Positions 31,227 through 40,007 of a DNA stretch of 64,000 bases are shown here, piece after piece. The position numbers and the translations under genes are program-made. The notes under the pieces were generated by a model. That model saw only the letters and a list, made by a program, of their open reading frames with translations, had not been told where the DNA came from and did no database searches. The DNA comes from Pseudoxanthomonas sp. F37. GTDB taxonomy: Bacteria; Pseudomonadota; Gammaproteobacteria; Xanthomonadales; Xanthomonadaceae. Location: assembly GCF_022965755.1 (NCBI RefSeq), contig NZ_CP095187.1, positions 930,001-994,000 on the forward strand, read 5' to 3'. The stretch's first letter is position 1. Each line of letters begins with the position of its first letter.

Positions 31227-31653
31227 GGCGCGATGCTTTTCGGTGCGTGTTGGCAAAAAAGCATCGCGGGCATGGCCCGCTCCTACAGGGTGGTGTGGTG
31301 GGGTCTGTAGGAGCGCCCTCGGGCGCGATGCTTTCCTGTCCGTGTGCGAAGAGCATCGCGGGCATGGCCCGCTCCTACAGGGTGGTGTGGTGGGGTCTGT
31401 AGGAGCGCCCTCGGGCGCGATGCTTTCCTGTCCGTGTGCGAAGAGCATCGCGGGCATGGCCCGCTCCTACAGGGTGGCGTGGCGGGCTCTGTAGGAGCGC
31501 CCTCGGGCGCGATGCTTTCCTGTCCGTGTCCGAAGAGCATCGCGGGCATGGCCCGCTCCTACAGAGGGTGTGGTGGGATCTGTAGGAGCGCCCTAGGGCG
31601 CGATGCTTTCCTGTCCGCGTTCGAAGAGCATCGCGGGCATGGCCGGCGCCTAC
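31211..31653. repeat. Five-unit REP/BIME array
   Basis: Five tandem units of 91-95 bp start at 31212, 31307, 31399, 31491 and 31582. Each holds a forward REP (GTAGGAGCGCCCTCGGGCGC...) facing a reverse REP whose complement reads GTAGGAGCGGGCCATGCCCG, about 20 nt apart. The repeats are nearly identical, so recent tandem expansion is likely. The first unit contains the RAYT stop; the last contains the coaE stop. No other gene is seen in 31227-31649. Confidence 0.92.
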
Positions 31654-32267
31654 GGGGTGGCGGTGGCCAGGGCGAGGTAGCGCAGGTGCAGGGCGTCGGC
31701 GGCGTGTTGCAGGTGGTGGATGTCGCCGTCGTTGACCACGATATCGTCGGCCAGCGCCAGCCGCTGCGCGCGTGAGGCCTGCGCCGCCATCATCTGGTCG
31801 GCCAGGGTGGCGTCGATGCCGTCGCGCTGCATCAGCCGCGCCTTCTGCACGGCAGCGGGGGTGTCCACTACCAGGATGCGGTGCAGCCACGGATACGCCG
31901 CGCGGCCCCCGCCCTCGGTGAGCAGCGGGACCATGGCGATGGCGTAGGGCCCCGGCGCGGCCCGGCAAATGGCCTCCAGCCGGGCGCGGATGGCCGGGTG
32001 CAGGACGGCTTCCAGGGCGCGCCGCTGGTCCGGGTCGCCGAACACGCGCACCCGCAGCGCCGCGCGGTCGAGCTGGCCGTCCGCCTGCAATACGCCCGCC
32101 CCGAAGTGTTCGACCACCGCGGCCAGCGCCGGTTCGCCCGGTGCGACCACTTGGCGCGCGATCAGGTCGGCGTCCGCCACCACGACGCCATGTGCGGCGA
32201 ACGCCTTTTCCAGCGCGCTCTTGCCCGAGGCGATGCCGCCGGTCAGTCCGATGAAGTAGTCGCTCAT
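31650..32267 (-). CDS. coaE: Dephospho-CoA kinase CoaE
   Basis: A 205-residue P-loop kinase for the last step of coenzyme A synthesis. The Walker A motif GLTGGIASGKS is at residues 8-18, DADLIARQVV at about 32-41, and the VDTPAAVQKARLMQRDG lid segment at about 133-149. It is the last gene of the minus-strand pilC-pilD-coaE block; 33 bp separate it from pilD. The final codons and TAG stop lie in a degenerate REP unit (GGCGCCTAC on the + strand), so the C-terminal residues TATP may be REP-derived. Confidence 0.95.
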   Translation of the reverse strand: MSDYFIGLTGGIASGKSALEKAFAAHGVVVADADLIARQVVAPGEPALAAVVEHFGAGVLQADGQLDRAALRVRVFGDPDQRRALEAVLHPAIRARLEAICRAAPGPYAIAMVPLLTEGGGRAAYPWLHRILVVDTPAAVQKARLMQRDGIDATLADQMMAAQASRAQRLALADDIVVNDGDIHHLQHAADALHLRYLALATATP

Positions 32268-32300
32268 GCGCCGATCATGCCGGGCCGGGCAGCCTGGGGT

Positions 32301-33164
32301 CTATTTCAGCCCGGCGAAACGCAGGTAGGCGTCGATGATCTGCGGGCCCCAGAAGAACACGATCCAGCCGGCGATGGCCAGGTAGGGGCCGAAGGGGATC
32401 GGCGTGGCGCGGTCGCGGCCCTGCGTGGCCAGCCATACCGAACCGATAACCGCGCCGACCACCGAGGACAGCAGCAGCGTCGGCAACACGCCGTTGAGCC
32501 CCACCCAGGCACCGATGGCCGCCAGCAGCTTGAAGTCGCCCCGGCCCATGCCCTCCTTGCCGGTGACCTGCTTGAACAGCCACCACACCAGCCACAGCGA
32601 GACATAGCCGGCGATCGCGCCCAGCAGCGCCGGCTTGGCCGGCATGTACAGGTTGTCCAGACTGCCGATCAGGCCCAGCCACATCAGCGGCAGGGTCAGC
32701 TGGTCGGGCAGCAGCCGGGTGCGCAGGTCGATGCCGCTCAGCGCCACCAGGTAGCAGCTGAAGAGGGCCGCGCCGAACCCCTGCCAGCCGAAGCCGAAGC
32801 GCCACACCGACGCCATCGCCAGCAGCGCGGTCAGCAGTTCCACCAGCGGATACTGCGGCGAGATGGGGGCCTTGCAGTGGCGGCACTTGCCGCGCAGCAC
32901 CAGCCAGCTGAACAGCGGGATGTTCTCGTACCACGACAGCGGCGTCTTGCAGTGGGGGCAGTGCGAGCGCTCCACCACGATGCCGGGCGGCGGGGGATCG
33001 TAGATCTCCGGCTCCTCCAGCACCTCGCGCGCGTCGCGCTTCCACTCCCACTCCAGCCGCCGTGGCAGCCGCAGGATGACCACGTTGAGGAAGCTGCCCA
33101 CCAGCAGGCCCAGGCCTGCCACCACCGGGTACCCCAGTTCGGGGTGTTGATCCAGGAATGCCAT
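32301..33164 (-). CDS. pilD: Prepilin leader peptidase / N-methyltransferase PilD
   Basis: This 287-residue polytopic inner-membrane aspartyl protease cleaves the prepilin leader after Gly and methylates the new N-terminal Phe. The zinc-binding CPHC...CRHC tetracysteine domain lies at about residues 70-95. The two catalytic aspartates are in SGIDLRTRLLPD (about 144-155) and GMGRGDFKL (about 207-215). It lies 9 bp downstream of pilC and is probably co-transcribed with it. Confidence 0.95.
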   Translation of the reverse strand: MAFLDQHPELGYPVVAGLGLLVGSFLNVVILRLPRRLEWEWKRDAREVLEEPEIYDPPPPGIVVERSHCPHCKTPLSWYENIPLFSWLVLRGKCRHCKAPISPQYPLVELLTALLAMASVWRFGFGWQGFGAALFSCYLVALSGIDLRTRLLPDQLTLPLMWLGLIGSLDNLYMPAKPALLGAIAGYVSLWLVWWLFKQVTGKEGMGRGDFKLLAAIGAWVGLNGVLPTLLLSSVVGAVIGSVWLATQGRDRATPIPFGPYLAIAGWIVFFWGPQIIDAYLRFAGLK

Positions 33165-33173
33165 CGGGCCAGC

Positions 33174-34430
33174 TTACATCGTCGCCGCAAGCTTGAAGAT
33201 GGGCAGGTACATGCCGATCACCATGGCGCCGACCACGGCACCGATGAAGATCATGATGAAGGGTTCGATCAGGCTGGACAGCGCATCCACCGCATTGTTC
33301 ACCTCCTGCTCGTAGTACTCGGCCACCTTGAACAGCATGGCATCCAGCGCGCCGGCTTCTTCGCCGATGGCGGTCATCTGGATCACCATGTGCGGGAACA
33401 GGTTGACCTGCTTCATCGACATGTTGAGAGGGTAGCCCACGGCTACGTCGTCGCGAATACGATGCACCGCCTTTTCATACAGCGTGTTGCCGGTAGCGCC
33501 CGCCACCGTGTCCAACGCTTCCACCAGCGGTACGCCGGCCTTGAAGGTCACACCCAATGTGCGCGCGAAACGGGCAATCGAAGAGTTGTGCATGATCTGG
33601 CCGATCACGGGAATCTTCAGGGTCATGCGGTCAATGAAGTGCTCAAAGGCTAGCGAGCGCTTCTTGAAAAAGATGAAAGCGAAGATCGCGGCAGCCAAGC
33701 CGCCAAAAACCAGCCACCAGTATGAAATCATGAAGCGGGAGGCGTTCACGATCAGCTGTGTGAATGCAGGCAGGTCGGCGCCGAATTGTTTGAAGACATT
33801 CTCGAACTGCGGCACCACGAAAATAAGCAGCACCGCACTGACCAGGATAGCAACGGCGATTACCGTTGCAGGATAGAACAACGCCTTCTTGATCTTGCCC
33901 TTCAGGCTCTCGATGTTCTCCTTGTAGCTGGCGATGGTGTCCAGCACCGTCTCCAGCACGCCTGCGCTTTCGCCGGCACGGACCAGGTTGCGGTACAGCT
34001 CGTCGAACTGCACCGGGTGCTTGCTGATGGCTTCGGACAGCGACGAGCCGCTCTCGATGTCGTAGCGGATCTCCTCCACCAGCTTTTTCATGCGGACGTT
34101 CTTCTGCCCGCCCTCGATGATCTCCAATGCGCTCACGATGGGCACGCCGGACTTCATCATCGTGGCCAGCTGGCGGCTGAAGAAGGCGATTTCCTTAGGC
34201 GTCACCGGCTTGCCCGCCGAGCCGAACAGCGGCTTGGGCTTCACCTTCACCACGGTCGGGGTGATGCCCTGCTTGCGCAGCTCCGCGCGCAGGAAATTGG
34301 CGTTCTTGGACGATTGCTCGCCCTTCATCTTGATGCCGCGCTTGTCGGTGCCTTCCCAGACGAACAGGTTCAGCGGGTTCTCGCGGACGGGCGCGGGCGC
34401 TTTCTTGACGGCGGAACGGGTGACGGCCAT
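33174..34430 (-). CDS. pilC: Type IV pilus inner-membrane platform protein PilC
   Basis: A 418-residue platform protein with two T2SSF domains and three transmembrane helices; it couples PilB and PilT ATPase motion to pilin. KPVTPKEIAFFSRQLATMM (about residues 60-78) and GIPI-type KSGVPIVSALEII follow, and the C-terminal EPFIMIFIGAVVGAMVIGMYLP is the last helix. ATG 34430 is chosen since the conserved N terminus begins there. The segment 33540-33900, covering the first transmembrane helix and the inter-domain region, is visibly richer in A/T and uses AAA, GAA and TTT codons that are rare in the flanks, which suggests a recombination patch. Confidence 0.94.
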   Translation of the reverse strand: MAVTRSAVKKAPAPVRENPLNLFVWEGTDKRGIKMKGEQSSKNANFLRAELRKQGITPTVVKVKPKPLFGSAGKPVTPKEIAFFSRQLATMMKSGVPIVSALEIIEGGQKNVRMKKLVEEIRYDIESGSSLSEAISKHPVQFDELYRNLVRAGESAGVLETVLDTIASYKENIESLKGKIKKALFYPATVIAVAILVSAVLLIFVVPQFENVFKQFGADLPAFTQLIVNASRFMISYWWLVFGGLAAAIFAFIFFKKRSLAFEHFIDRMTLKIPVIGQIMHNSSIARFARTLGVTFKAGVPLVEALDTVAGATGNTLYEKAVHRIRDDVAVGYPLNMSMKQVNLFPHMVIQMTAIGEEAGALDAMLFKVAEYYEQEVNNAVDALSSLIEPFIMIFIGAVVGAMVIGMYLPIFKLAATM

Positions 34431-34580
34431 TAGGTTTTCCCCTGTCCGGCTTTCCCCACCCGGACTGTCTCCACCCATGGTAGCCGGTTATGGCGTGGAG
34501 GGAAGCACCCCGCCTGTGACGGGGGCCGGGTTTCGGTGATGTGCGCGGGCCCCGGCCGCCCGTACGCGGCTGCCATGAGC

Positions 34581-34710
34581 CGCAGGAGCGCCCTCGGGCC
34601 CCTGTGCCCGGCTTCTTGCAGGCATGACCCGCAGGAGCGTCCTCGGGCGCGATGAGGTCGTCGGACTTCCTGCAAGAAGCCAGGAGCATCGCGCCCGAGG
34701 GCGCTCCTAC
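34581..34710. repeat. REP cluster between pilB and pilC
   Basis: REP-like units lie at 34581-34598, 34631-34656 and (reverse, ending GGCGCTCCTAC) 34682-34710. The outer 13-bp inverted repeat GGCTTCTTGCAGG (34610-34622) and CCTGCAAGAAGCC (34669-34681) encloses the central unit. The first two have GCAG in place of GTAG and are probably decayed. The rest of the 297-bp gap 34431-34727 shows no gene; pilC may need its own promoter there. Confidence 0.75.
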
Positions 34711-34727
34711 ATGCAGGCGTCGTTGGA

Positions 34728-36470
34728 TCAGTCCTTGGTGACGCGGTTGATCTCGGCCAGGCTGGTCACGCCGTTGCGGACCTTCATCAGCGCAGACTGG
34801 CGCAGATCGCGGATGCCGGCCTTCTGGGCCACGGCGGCAATCTGCATGGCGTTGCCGCCTTCCAGCACGATGGCCTGGATGTCGTCGGACATGGGCATGA
34901 CCTGGTAGATGCCGGTCCGGCCCTTGTAGCCCTCGGTGCACTCGTCGCAGCCGACCGCGTCGTACAGGGTGAAGCCGGCGTCGATCTCGGCCTGGGTGAA
35001 GCCTTCGGCCAGCAGGGCGGGCTTGGGCAGCTCGACCGGCTTCTTGCACTTGGGGCACAGCCGCCGCGCCAGGCGCTGGGCGATCACCAGGGTCACCGAG
35101 CTGGTGATGTTGTACGGGGCGATGCCCATGTTCATCAGGCGCGCGATGGTCTGGGGGGCGTCGTTGGTGTGCAGGGTGGACAGCACCATGTGGCCGGTCT
35201 GGGCGGCCTTGATGGCGATCTCGGCGGTTTCCAGGTCGCGGATTTCGCCGACCATGATGATGTCCGGGTCCTGGCGCAGGAAGCTGCGCAGCGCCGCCGC
35301 GAAGGTCATGCCGCGCTTGGTGTTCTGCTGCACCTGGTTCACGCCGGGCAGGCGGATTTCCACCGGATCCTCGACGGTGGAGATGTTGCGCACCTCGTCG
35401 TTCAGGATGCCCAGCGCGGTGTACAGCGACACCGTCTTGCCCGAGCCGGTGGGGCCGGTGACCAGCACCATGCCGTAGGGCTTATGGATGGCCTCTTCGA
35501 ACAGTTTCTGCTGGTCCGGCTCGTAACCCAGCTTGTCGATGCCCAGCTTGGCGGCGCTGCCGTCCAGGATGCGCAGCACGATCTTCTCGCCGAACAGCGT
35601 TGGCAGGGTGCTGACGCGGAAGTCGATCTGCTTGGTCTTGGACAGGTTCAGCTTGATGCGCCCGTCCTGCGGCACGCGCTTCTCGGCGATGTCCAGCTGC
35701 GACATCACCTTCAGGCGCGCGGCGATGCGCGAGCTCAGCTTCACCGGCGCCTTGGCAACCTGCTTGAGAATGCCGTCGATGCGCAGGCGCACCCGGTAGT
35801 CGGTCTCGTAGGGCTCGAAGTGGATGTCCGAGGCGCCACGTTTGATGGCGTCCACCAGCACTTTGTTGACGAACTTGACCACCGGGGTGTCGTCGCCCTT
35901 GGCGTCGACGGCGCTGTCGCTACCGGCACCCATGTCCTCGTCGGTGCCCACCTCCAGGTTGTCCAGGCCCTCGTCGTCGTCGCCGCCGAAGGCGCCGGAC
36001 AGGTTGCTGGCGGCGTTGAGCCACTGGTCCAGGGTGCGGCGCAGTTGGTCCTCATCCACCAGCACGGGCTCCACCACCAGGTTGGTGTGGAACTGGATCT
36101 CGGTCAGGGCCGCGGTCTGGGTGGGGTTGCTGGTGCCGACGAACAGCTTGCCGCCGCGCTTGAACAGGGGCAGCACCTGGTGCTTCTGGATCAGCTCCTC
36201 GCTGACCAGCTTGATGGCGTGGTGGACGGGGTCGAAGGCGGTGACATCGATCAGCGGTATGCCGAACTCGATGGCGTTGGCGGCGGCCAGGTGGGCCGGG
36301 GCCACCAGCCGCTTCTCGGCCACCCACTGCGCCAGGGGTACCTTCGCCTCGGTGGCGTTGGCCATCGCGCTGCGGGCGGTGGTTTCATCCATCGCGCCGT
36401 CCTGGACCAGGCGGCGGGCGATGCCGGTGATGCCGACGAGATTGGCGGTAGGGGAGGTGACGGCGTTCAT
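34728..36470 (-). CDS. pilB: Type IV pilus extension ATPase PilB
   Basis: This 580-residue hexameric ATPase powers pilus extension. An N-terminal MshEN-like domain (about 1-150) is followed by the ATPase domain with Walker A GPTGSGKT (about 331-338), an Asp box (STVEDPVEIR), Walker B RQDPDIIMVGEIRD (about 393-406) and a CPKC...CDEC tetracysteine zinc motif (about 478-520). ATG 36470 begins the typical MNAVTS N terminus. It points away from the glycan island and toward pilC. Confidence 0.95.
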   Translation of the reverse strand: MNAVTSPTANLVGITGIARRLVQDGAMDETTARSAMANATEAKVPLAQWVAEKRLVAPAHLAAANAIEFGIPLIDVTAFDPVHHAIKLVSEELIQKHQVLPLFKRGGKLFVGTSNPTQTAALTEIQFHTNLVVEPVLVDEDQLRRTLDQWLNAASNLSGAFGGDDDEGLDNLEVGTDEDMGAGSDSAVDAKGDDTPVVKFVNKVLVDAIKRGASDIHFEPYETDYRVRLRIDGILKQVAKAPVKLSSRIAARLKVMSQLDIAEKRVPQDGRIKLNLSKTKQIDFRVSTLPTLFGEKIVLRILDGSAAKLGIDKLGYEPDQQKLFEEAIHKPYGMVLVTGPTGSGKTVSLYTALGILNDEVRNISTVEDPVEIRLPGVNQVQQNTKRGMTFAAALRSFLRQDPDIIMVGEIRDLETAEIAIKAAQTGHMVLSTLHTNDAPQTIARLMNMGIAPYNITSSVTLVIAQRLARRLCPKCKKPVELPKPALLAEGFTQAEIDAGFTLYDAVGCDECTEGYKGRTGIYQVMPMSDDIQAIVLEGGNAMQIAAVAQKAGIRDLRQSALMKVRNGVTSLAEINRVTKD

Positions 36471-36684
36471 GAGAGTGTCCGTGCAGCGGGGGTACGGCCC
36501 AACATGCAGCAAGATCCGGGCCATGCGTGACTTTACTTCAAGGCTGAGGACCGGAGCGAGGGGGGGCCGTTCCAGAGCGTGCGTGGGTCACAAGCTGACG
36601 CTGCGCGGCAGGCCATATGCGTGCTGGCGCGGCCCCGCGCGGCGGATGCAGTAAGCTGGGCAGGGGCAATAGTTCGGGGTGTCG

Positions 36685-37533
36685 ATGAGAGTCAGTGTGG
36701 TTCTGCCGGCGAAGAACGAGGCGGGCGGCTTGCCGCGTACGCTGGGGGGGGTGCGGTCGGTCTTGCCCGAGGCCGAGCTGATCGTGGTCGACGATGGCTC
36801 GAGCGACGAAACGCCTGGGCTCGCTGCCGATCTAGGTGCCCGCGTTATCCGCTCGCCCTATTCGATGGGTAACGGTGCGGCGATCAAGCGTGGTGCCCGC
36901 GCGGCGACCGGGGACGTGATCGTGTTCATGGATGCTGATGGCCAGCACGATGCGTCCTGCATCCCTCGTCTTCTGCAGAAGCTGGATGAAGGTTACGACA
37001 TGGTCGTGGGCGCGCGGGACTGGGGCGGGCAGGCTGGCGTGAGCCGCGGCCTGGCCAACACCTTCTATAACTGGTTGGCCTCGCGGATGACTGGCTTTGC
37101 GGTGAAGGACCTCACTTCGGGTTTCCGTGCTGTGCGGGCGGAAAAGTTCAAGGAGTTCCTGCATCTGCTACCCAACGGATTCTCCTACCCCACGACGAGC
37201 ACGATGGCGTTCTTCCGCAGTGCCTATCCGGTCGCCTATGTCCCCATTCCGGTGGCGAAGCGCATCGGTCGCAGCCACATCCGGCCGCTGCGGGACGGGG
37301 TGCGCTTCCTGTTGATCATCTTCAAGATCGCTACCTTGTATTCTCCGCTGAAGCTGTTCGTGCCCACGGCGGTCGGATTTTTCCTGATCGGGCTGATCTA
37401 CTACGGATGGACGTTCGCCACCCAGGGGCGCTTCACCAACATGAGCGTTCTGCTTTTCAGTGCATCAGTCATCATTTTCCTGATCGGACTGGTATCGGAG
37501 CAGATCACTGCGCTGACGTATCGGCGTGAGTGA
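36685..37533 (+). CDS. Glycosyltransferase family 2 (dolichol-phosphate mannosyltransferase-like)
   Basis: A 282-residue GT-A enzyme beginning MRVSVVLPAKNEAGG with the nucleotide-binding IVVDDGSSDET (about residues 34-44) and DADGQHD metal motif (about 83-89), then two C-terminal transmembrane segments (about 214-268). This layout fits polyprenyl-phosphate glycosyltransferases that make a lipid-linked sugar donor. It is the first gene of the island, divergent from pilB. ATG 36685 is used; a GTG two codons earlier is possible. Donor sugar unknown. Its stop overlaps the next gene by 4 bp. Confidence 0.85.
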   Translation: MRVSVVLPAKNEAGGLPRTLGGVRSVLPEAELIVVDDGSSDETPGLAADLGARVIRSPYSMGNGAAIKRGARAATGDVIVFMDADGQHDASCIPRLLQKLDEGYDMVVGARDWGGQAGVSRGLANTFYNWLASRMTGFAVKDLTSGFRAVRAEKFKEFLHLLPNGFSYPTTSTMAFFRSAYPVAYVPIPVAKRIGRSHIRPLRDGVRFLLIIFKIATLYSPLKLFVPTAVGFFLIGLIYYGWTFATQGRFTNMSVLLFSASVIIFLIGLVSEQITALTYRRE

Positions 37534-38777
37534 ATGGCGCCAGAGCGATGAACCCGACTCAAGACTTGCCCGCACTGTTGGTCATAGCATCCACATATCC
37601 CCGGTGGTCCGGCGATCCTGAGCCGGGTTTCGTACATCAACTCGCGCGTCGGATGACGGCCGCGTACCGCGTCACCGTCCTATGTCCTCACGCAGAGGGC
37701 GCCGCAAGGTCTGAATGGATGGATGGCGTGGAGGTCATCCGTTATCGGTATGCGCCGGCGCGCTGGCAGAATCTGGTCAATGACGGCGGCATCGTCACCA
37801 ACCTGCGGCGTGATAGAAGCAAGCTACTGCTGGTTCCGCCATTCCTCTTGGCGCAGTTCTGGGCGTGCTGGCGCCTGCTTCGACGGCGCAGCTACGATGC
37901 GGTACATGCTCATTGGCTATTGCCGCAGGGGCTACTGGTCGCCATCGCTACCAGACTAAGTGGCCGTAAGCCCCCTTTCCTGGTCACTTCCCATGGGGGG
38001 GATCTGTTTTCTTTGAAGGCGTGGCCATGGCGTCTGCTCAAGCGCTACGTGCTGCGGCAAGCAGGCGCGGCCGCCGTCGTCAGCGAGGGCATGCTGGATG
38101 AGGTCGGCCGGCTTGGCGTGGACAGCTCCCGTGTTTTGGTCGAATCGATGGGCGTGGATCTGGACGGCCTTTTCGTTCCCGACCCAGCGGTACCCCGATC
38201 ATCCGCCGACCTCCTGTTCGTTGGGCGGCTGGTGGAGAAGAAGGGCCTTGGTCATCTGATCAATGCGATGCCCGCCATCATCTCGGCGCGGCCCGATGCA
38301 AGGCTGACGGTGATCGGTTTCGGCCCTGAGATGGAGGAGCGGCTGGCGCAAGTGCAAGCCCTTGGGTTGAACAACGTGGTCCAGTTCTTGGGCGCGCGAG
38401 TCCAGGCCGACCTTCCCGCGTTCTACCAGCGCGCCACTTTGTTCGTCGCCCCATTCGTTGAGGCGCGAGGCGGCGACCAGGACGGTCTCGGCCTGGTACT
38501 GGTGGAGGCGCTGGGGTGCGGCTGTCCCGTGCTCGCCTCCGATATGCCGGCCACGAGCCAACTAGCCACGCGCACCGAGGGTCTCCGCTTGGTCGCGCCA
38601 GGAGACCCCCGCAGCCTCGCCGAGAAGGTGCTGGAAATGCTGGACGCACCGCCCGCCGTCAAACGGAGCGATATCGCCTGTTTCAACTGGCAGGCCAGAG
38701 CCGACGCTTACGTGGCGTTGGTCGCTCGGCTGATTGCCCGCGATGCCAGTCTGCGTCCCGTCGCAGGGACCGGCTGA
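37530..38777 (+). CDS. Glycosyltransferase family 4 (first in the island)
   Basis: This 415-residue GT-B retaining glycosyltransferase has the N-terminal ASTYPRWSGDPEPGFVHQLA segment common in exopolysaccharide GT4 enzymes, a SHGGD motif (about residues 152-156) and the C-terminal donor site with FVGRLVEKKGLGHLI (about 231-245) and the E-x7-E motif in QDGLGLVLVEALGCGCPVLA (about 317-336). GTG 37530 overlaps the preceding stop (GTGA); ATG 37548 is a plausible alternative start. Sugar specificity cannot be told. Confidence 0.85.
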   Translation: MNGARAMNPTQDLPALLVIASTYPRWSGDPEPGFVHQLARRMTAAYRVTVLCPHAEGAARSEWMDGVEVIRYRYAPARWQNLVNDGGIVTNLRRDRSKLLLVPPFLLAQFWACWRLLRRRSYDAVHAHWLLPQGLLVAIATRLSGRKPPFLVTSHGGDLFSLKAWPWRLLKRYVLRQAGAAAVVSEGMLDEVGRLGVDSSRVLVESMGVDLDGLFVPDPAVPRSSADLLFVGRLVEKKGLGHLINAMPAIISARPDARLTVIGFGPEMEERLAQVQALGLNNVVQFLGARVQADLPAFYQRATLFVAPFVEARGGDQDGLGLVLVEALGCGCPVLASDMPATSQLATRTEGLRLVAPGDPRSLAEKVLEMLDAPPAVKRSDIACFNWQARADAYVALVARLIARDASLRPVAGTG

Positions 38778-38780
38778 CGC

Positions 38781-40007
38781 GTGCGGCTGGGCTGGCTTGC
38801 CACCAATACATTGCGCGTGACCTTCTGGCACAGTCTGAGGGTGCTGTGCCAATTGGCTTGGGTGCTCCTGTTGGCTCGCGCGCTTGGGGCAGCTGGCTAT
38901 GGGACATACTCGGGCATAGCGGGACTTGCGATCGCTTTGAGTGGGCTGGTGGGATTTGGCCTGGGACTACGGCTGTATCAGGATGTTGCCCGGGCGCCCG
39001 AGCTGTTCGCGTTGCGTTGGCACGAGGCGTCGCGTGGCTGGTTACTCAGCATCGTACCCGTCGCGCTCCTTTTCGTGGCCATCGGCAAGGCGATGTTCCC
39101 CCTGCAGGGATGGATCAGCCTTGTGCTCATTGGAATGGCCGAACTGGCGTTCTCACCCTGGATTGCACAGGTCGCATTCGCATACGCCGCATATTCACGC
39201 GTCTCCACCGCCGCGGCCGTACCTGTCGTCGGCTCGGCCAGTCGGGTCTGTGCGGTCGCTTGCTTTCTGTTCCTTGCGCCTGGACAGGACCTCAATACCT
39301 ACGCATTGTTCCACGCCTGCGCACTGGGCCTTGCGACGCTCATCCTGGTGCGGACATGCAAGCGCTGTTTCAGGCCTTCCCGGCCGCAAACCGGGTTGGG
39401 GTGGGGCAGCATCCGTTCGGGGCTGGGGTTGTCGACCGTATGGATGAGCGCAATGGCTTGGAATAACTTGGACAAGACATTCGCCTTGCGTTGGGGCGGC
39501 GATAACATCGCCGGCAATTTTACTGCTGCGCAGCGTTTCACTGGGCTGGCGACGCTACCCATGGAGGCACTGGTGGCTTCGGCACTGCCCCGCATGTTCC
39601 GACGCGGAGCGGGTAGCGATGAGCATCCAGGGATGATGCCAGCGCTGCTATGTGCGGCAATCGCGTACGGGGCCGTCTCTGCTGCCGCGGTGTATCTACT
39701 TAGTGACGCCATTCCCTGGCTGCTCGGCCCGGATTTCGCCGAGGCCAGTCTGGCAGTGCGCTGGTTGGCGCTCTGTGTCCCCGCGAGTTGCCTGAAGGCG
39801 TTACTTGCCCACTGGCTGCTGGCGCACGGAGACGTGCGCTGGCGGATCGCAATGGAATGCGTAGGTCTGGGGCTGATGATGTCGGGCATGCTTCTCCTAT
39901 TGCCCGAACACCATATCTTGGGGGCGGTGTATGCTTTGACGACAGCGGAGTACCTCGTGGTCGCGCTGTTCGCCACCCGCCTGATCGTCACCCGCGGGCG
40001 GAAGTGA
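38781..40007 (+). CDS. Wzx-like polysaccharide flippase
   Basis: A 408-residue membrane protein with about 12 hydrophobic helices and the MOP-superfamily feel of Wzx O-unit flippases: N-terminal FWHSLRVLCQLAWVLLLARALGAAGYGTYS helix pair and a middle AWNNLDKTFALRWGGDNIAGNFTAAQRF loop. It probably moves a lipid-linked glycan from the cytoplasmic to the periplasmic side. GTG start at 38781, three bases after the preceding gene. Its 3' end overlaps the convergent GT4 gene by 20 bp. Confidence 0.8.
   Translation: MRLGWLATNTLRVTFWHSLRVLCQLAWVLLLARALGAAGYGTYSGIAGLAIALSGLVGFGLGLRLYQDVARAPELFALRWHEASRGWLLSIVPVALLFVAIGKAMFPLQGWISLVLIGMAELAFSPWIAQVAFAYAAYSRVSTAAAVPVVGSASRVCAVACFLFLAPGQDLNTYALFHACALGLATLILVRTCKRCFRPSRPQTGLGWGSIRSGLGLSTVWMSAMAWNNLDKTFALRWGGDNIAGNFTAAQRFTGLATLPMEALVASALPRMFRRGAGSDEHPGMMPALLCAAIAYGAVSAAAVYLLSDAIPWLLGPDFAEASLAVRWLALCVPASCLKALLAHWLLAHGDVRWRIAMECVGLGLMMSGMLLLLPEHHILGAVYALTTAEYLVVALFATRLIVTRGRK

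Noticed and set aside
31211-31653. CRISPR-like regular array with 91-95 bp period
   Set aside because: Units contain facing palindromic REPs with no unique spacers and no cas genes nearby; it is a BIME array next to a RAYT.
31881-33653. Long plus-strand frame across coaE, pilD and pilC
   Set aside because: Composition is His/Gln/Arg-rich antisense shadow and the minus-strand genes have clear catalytic motifs.
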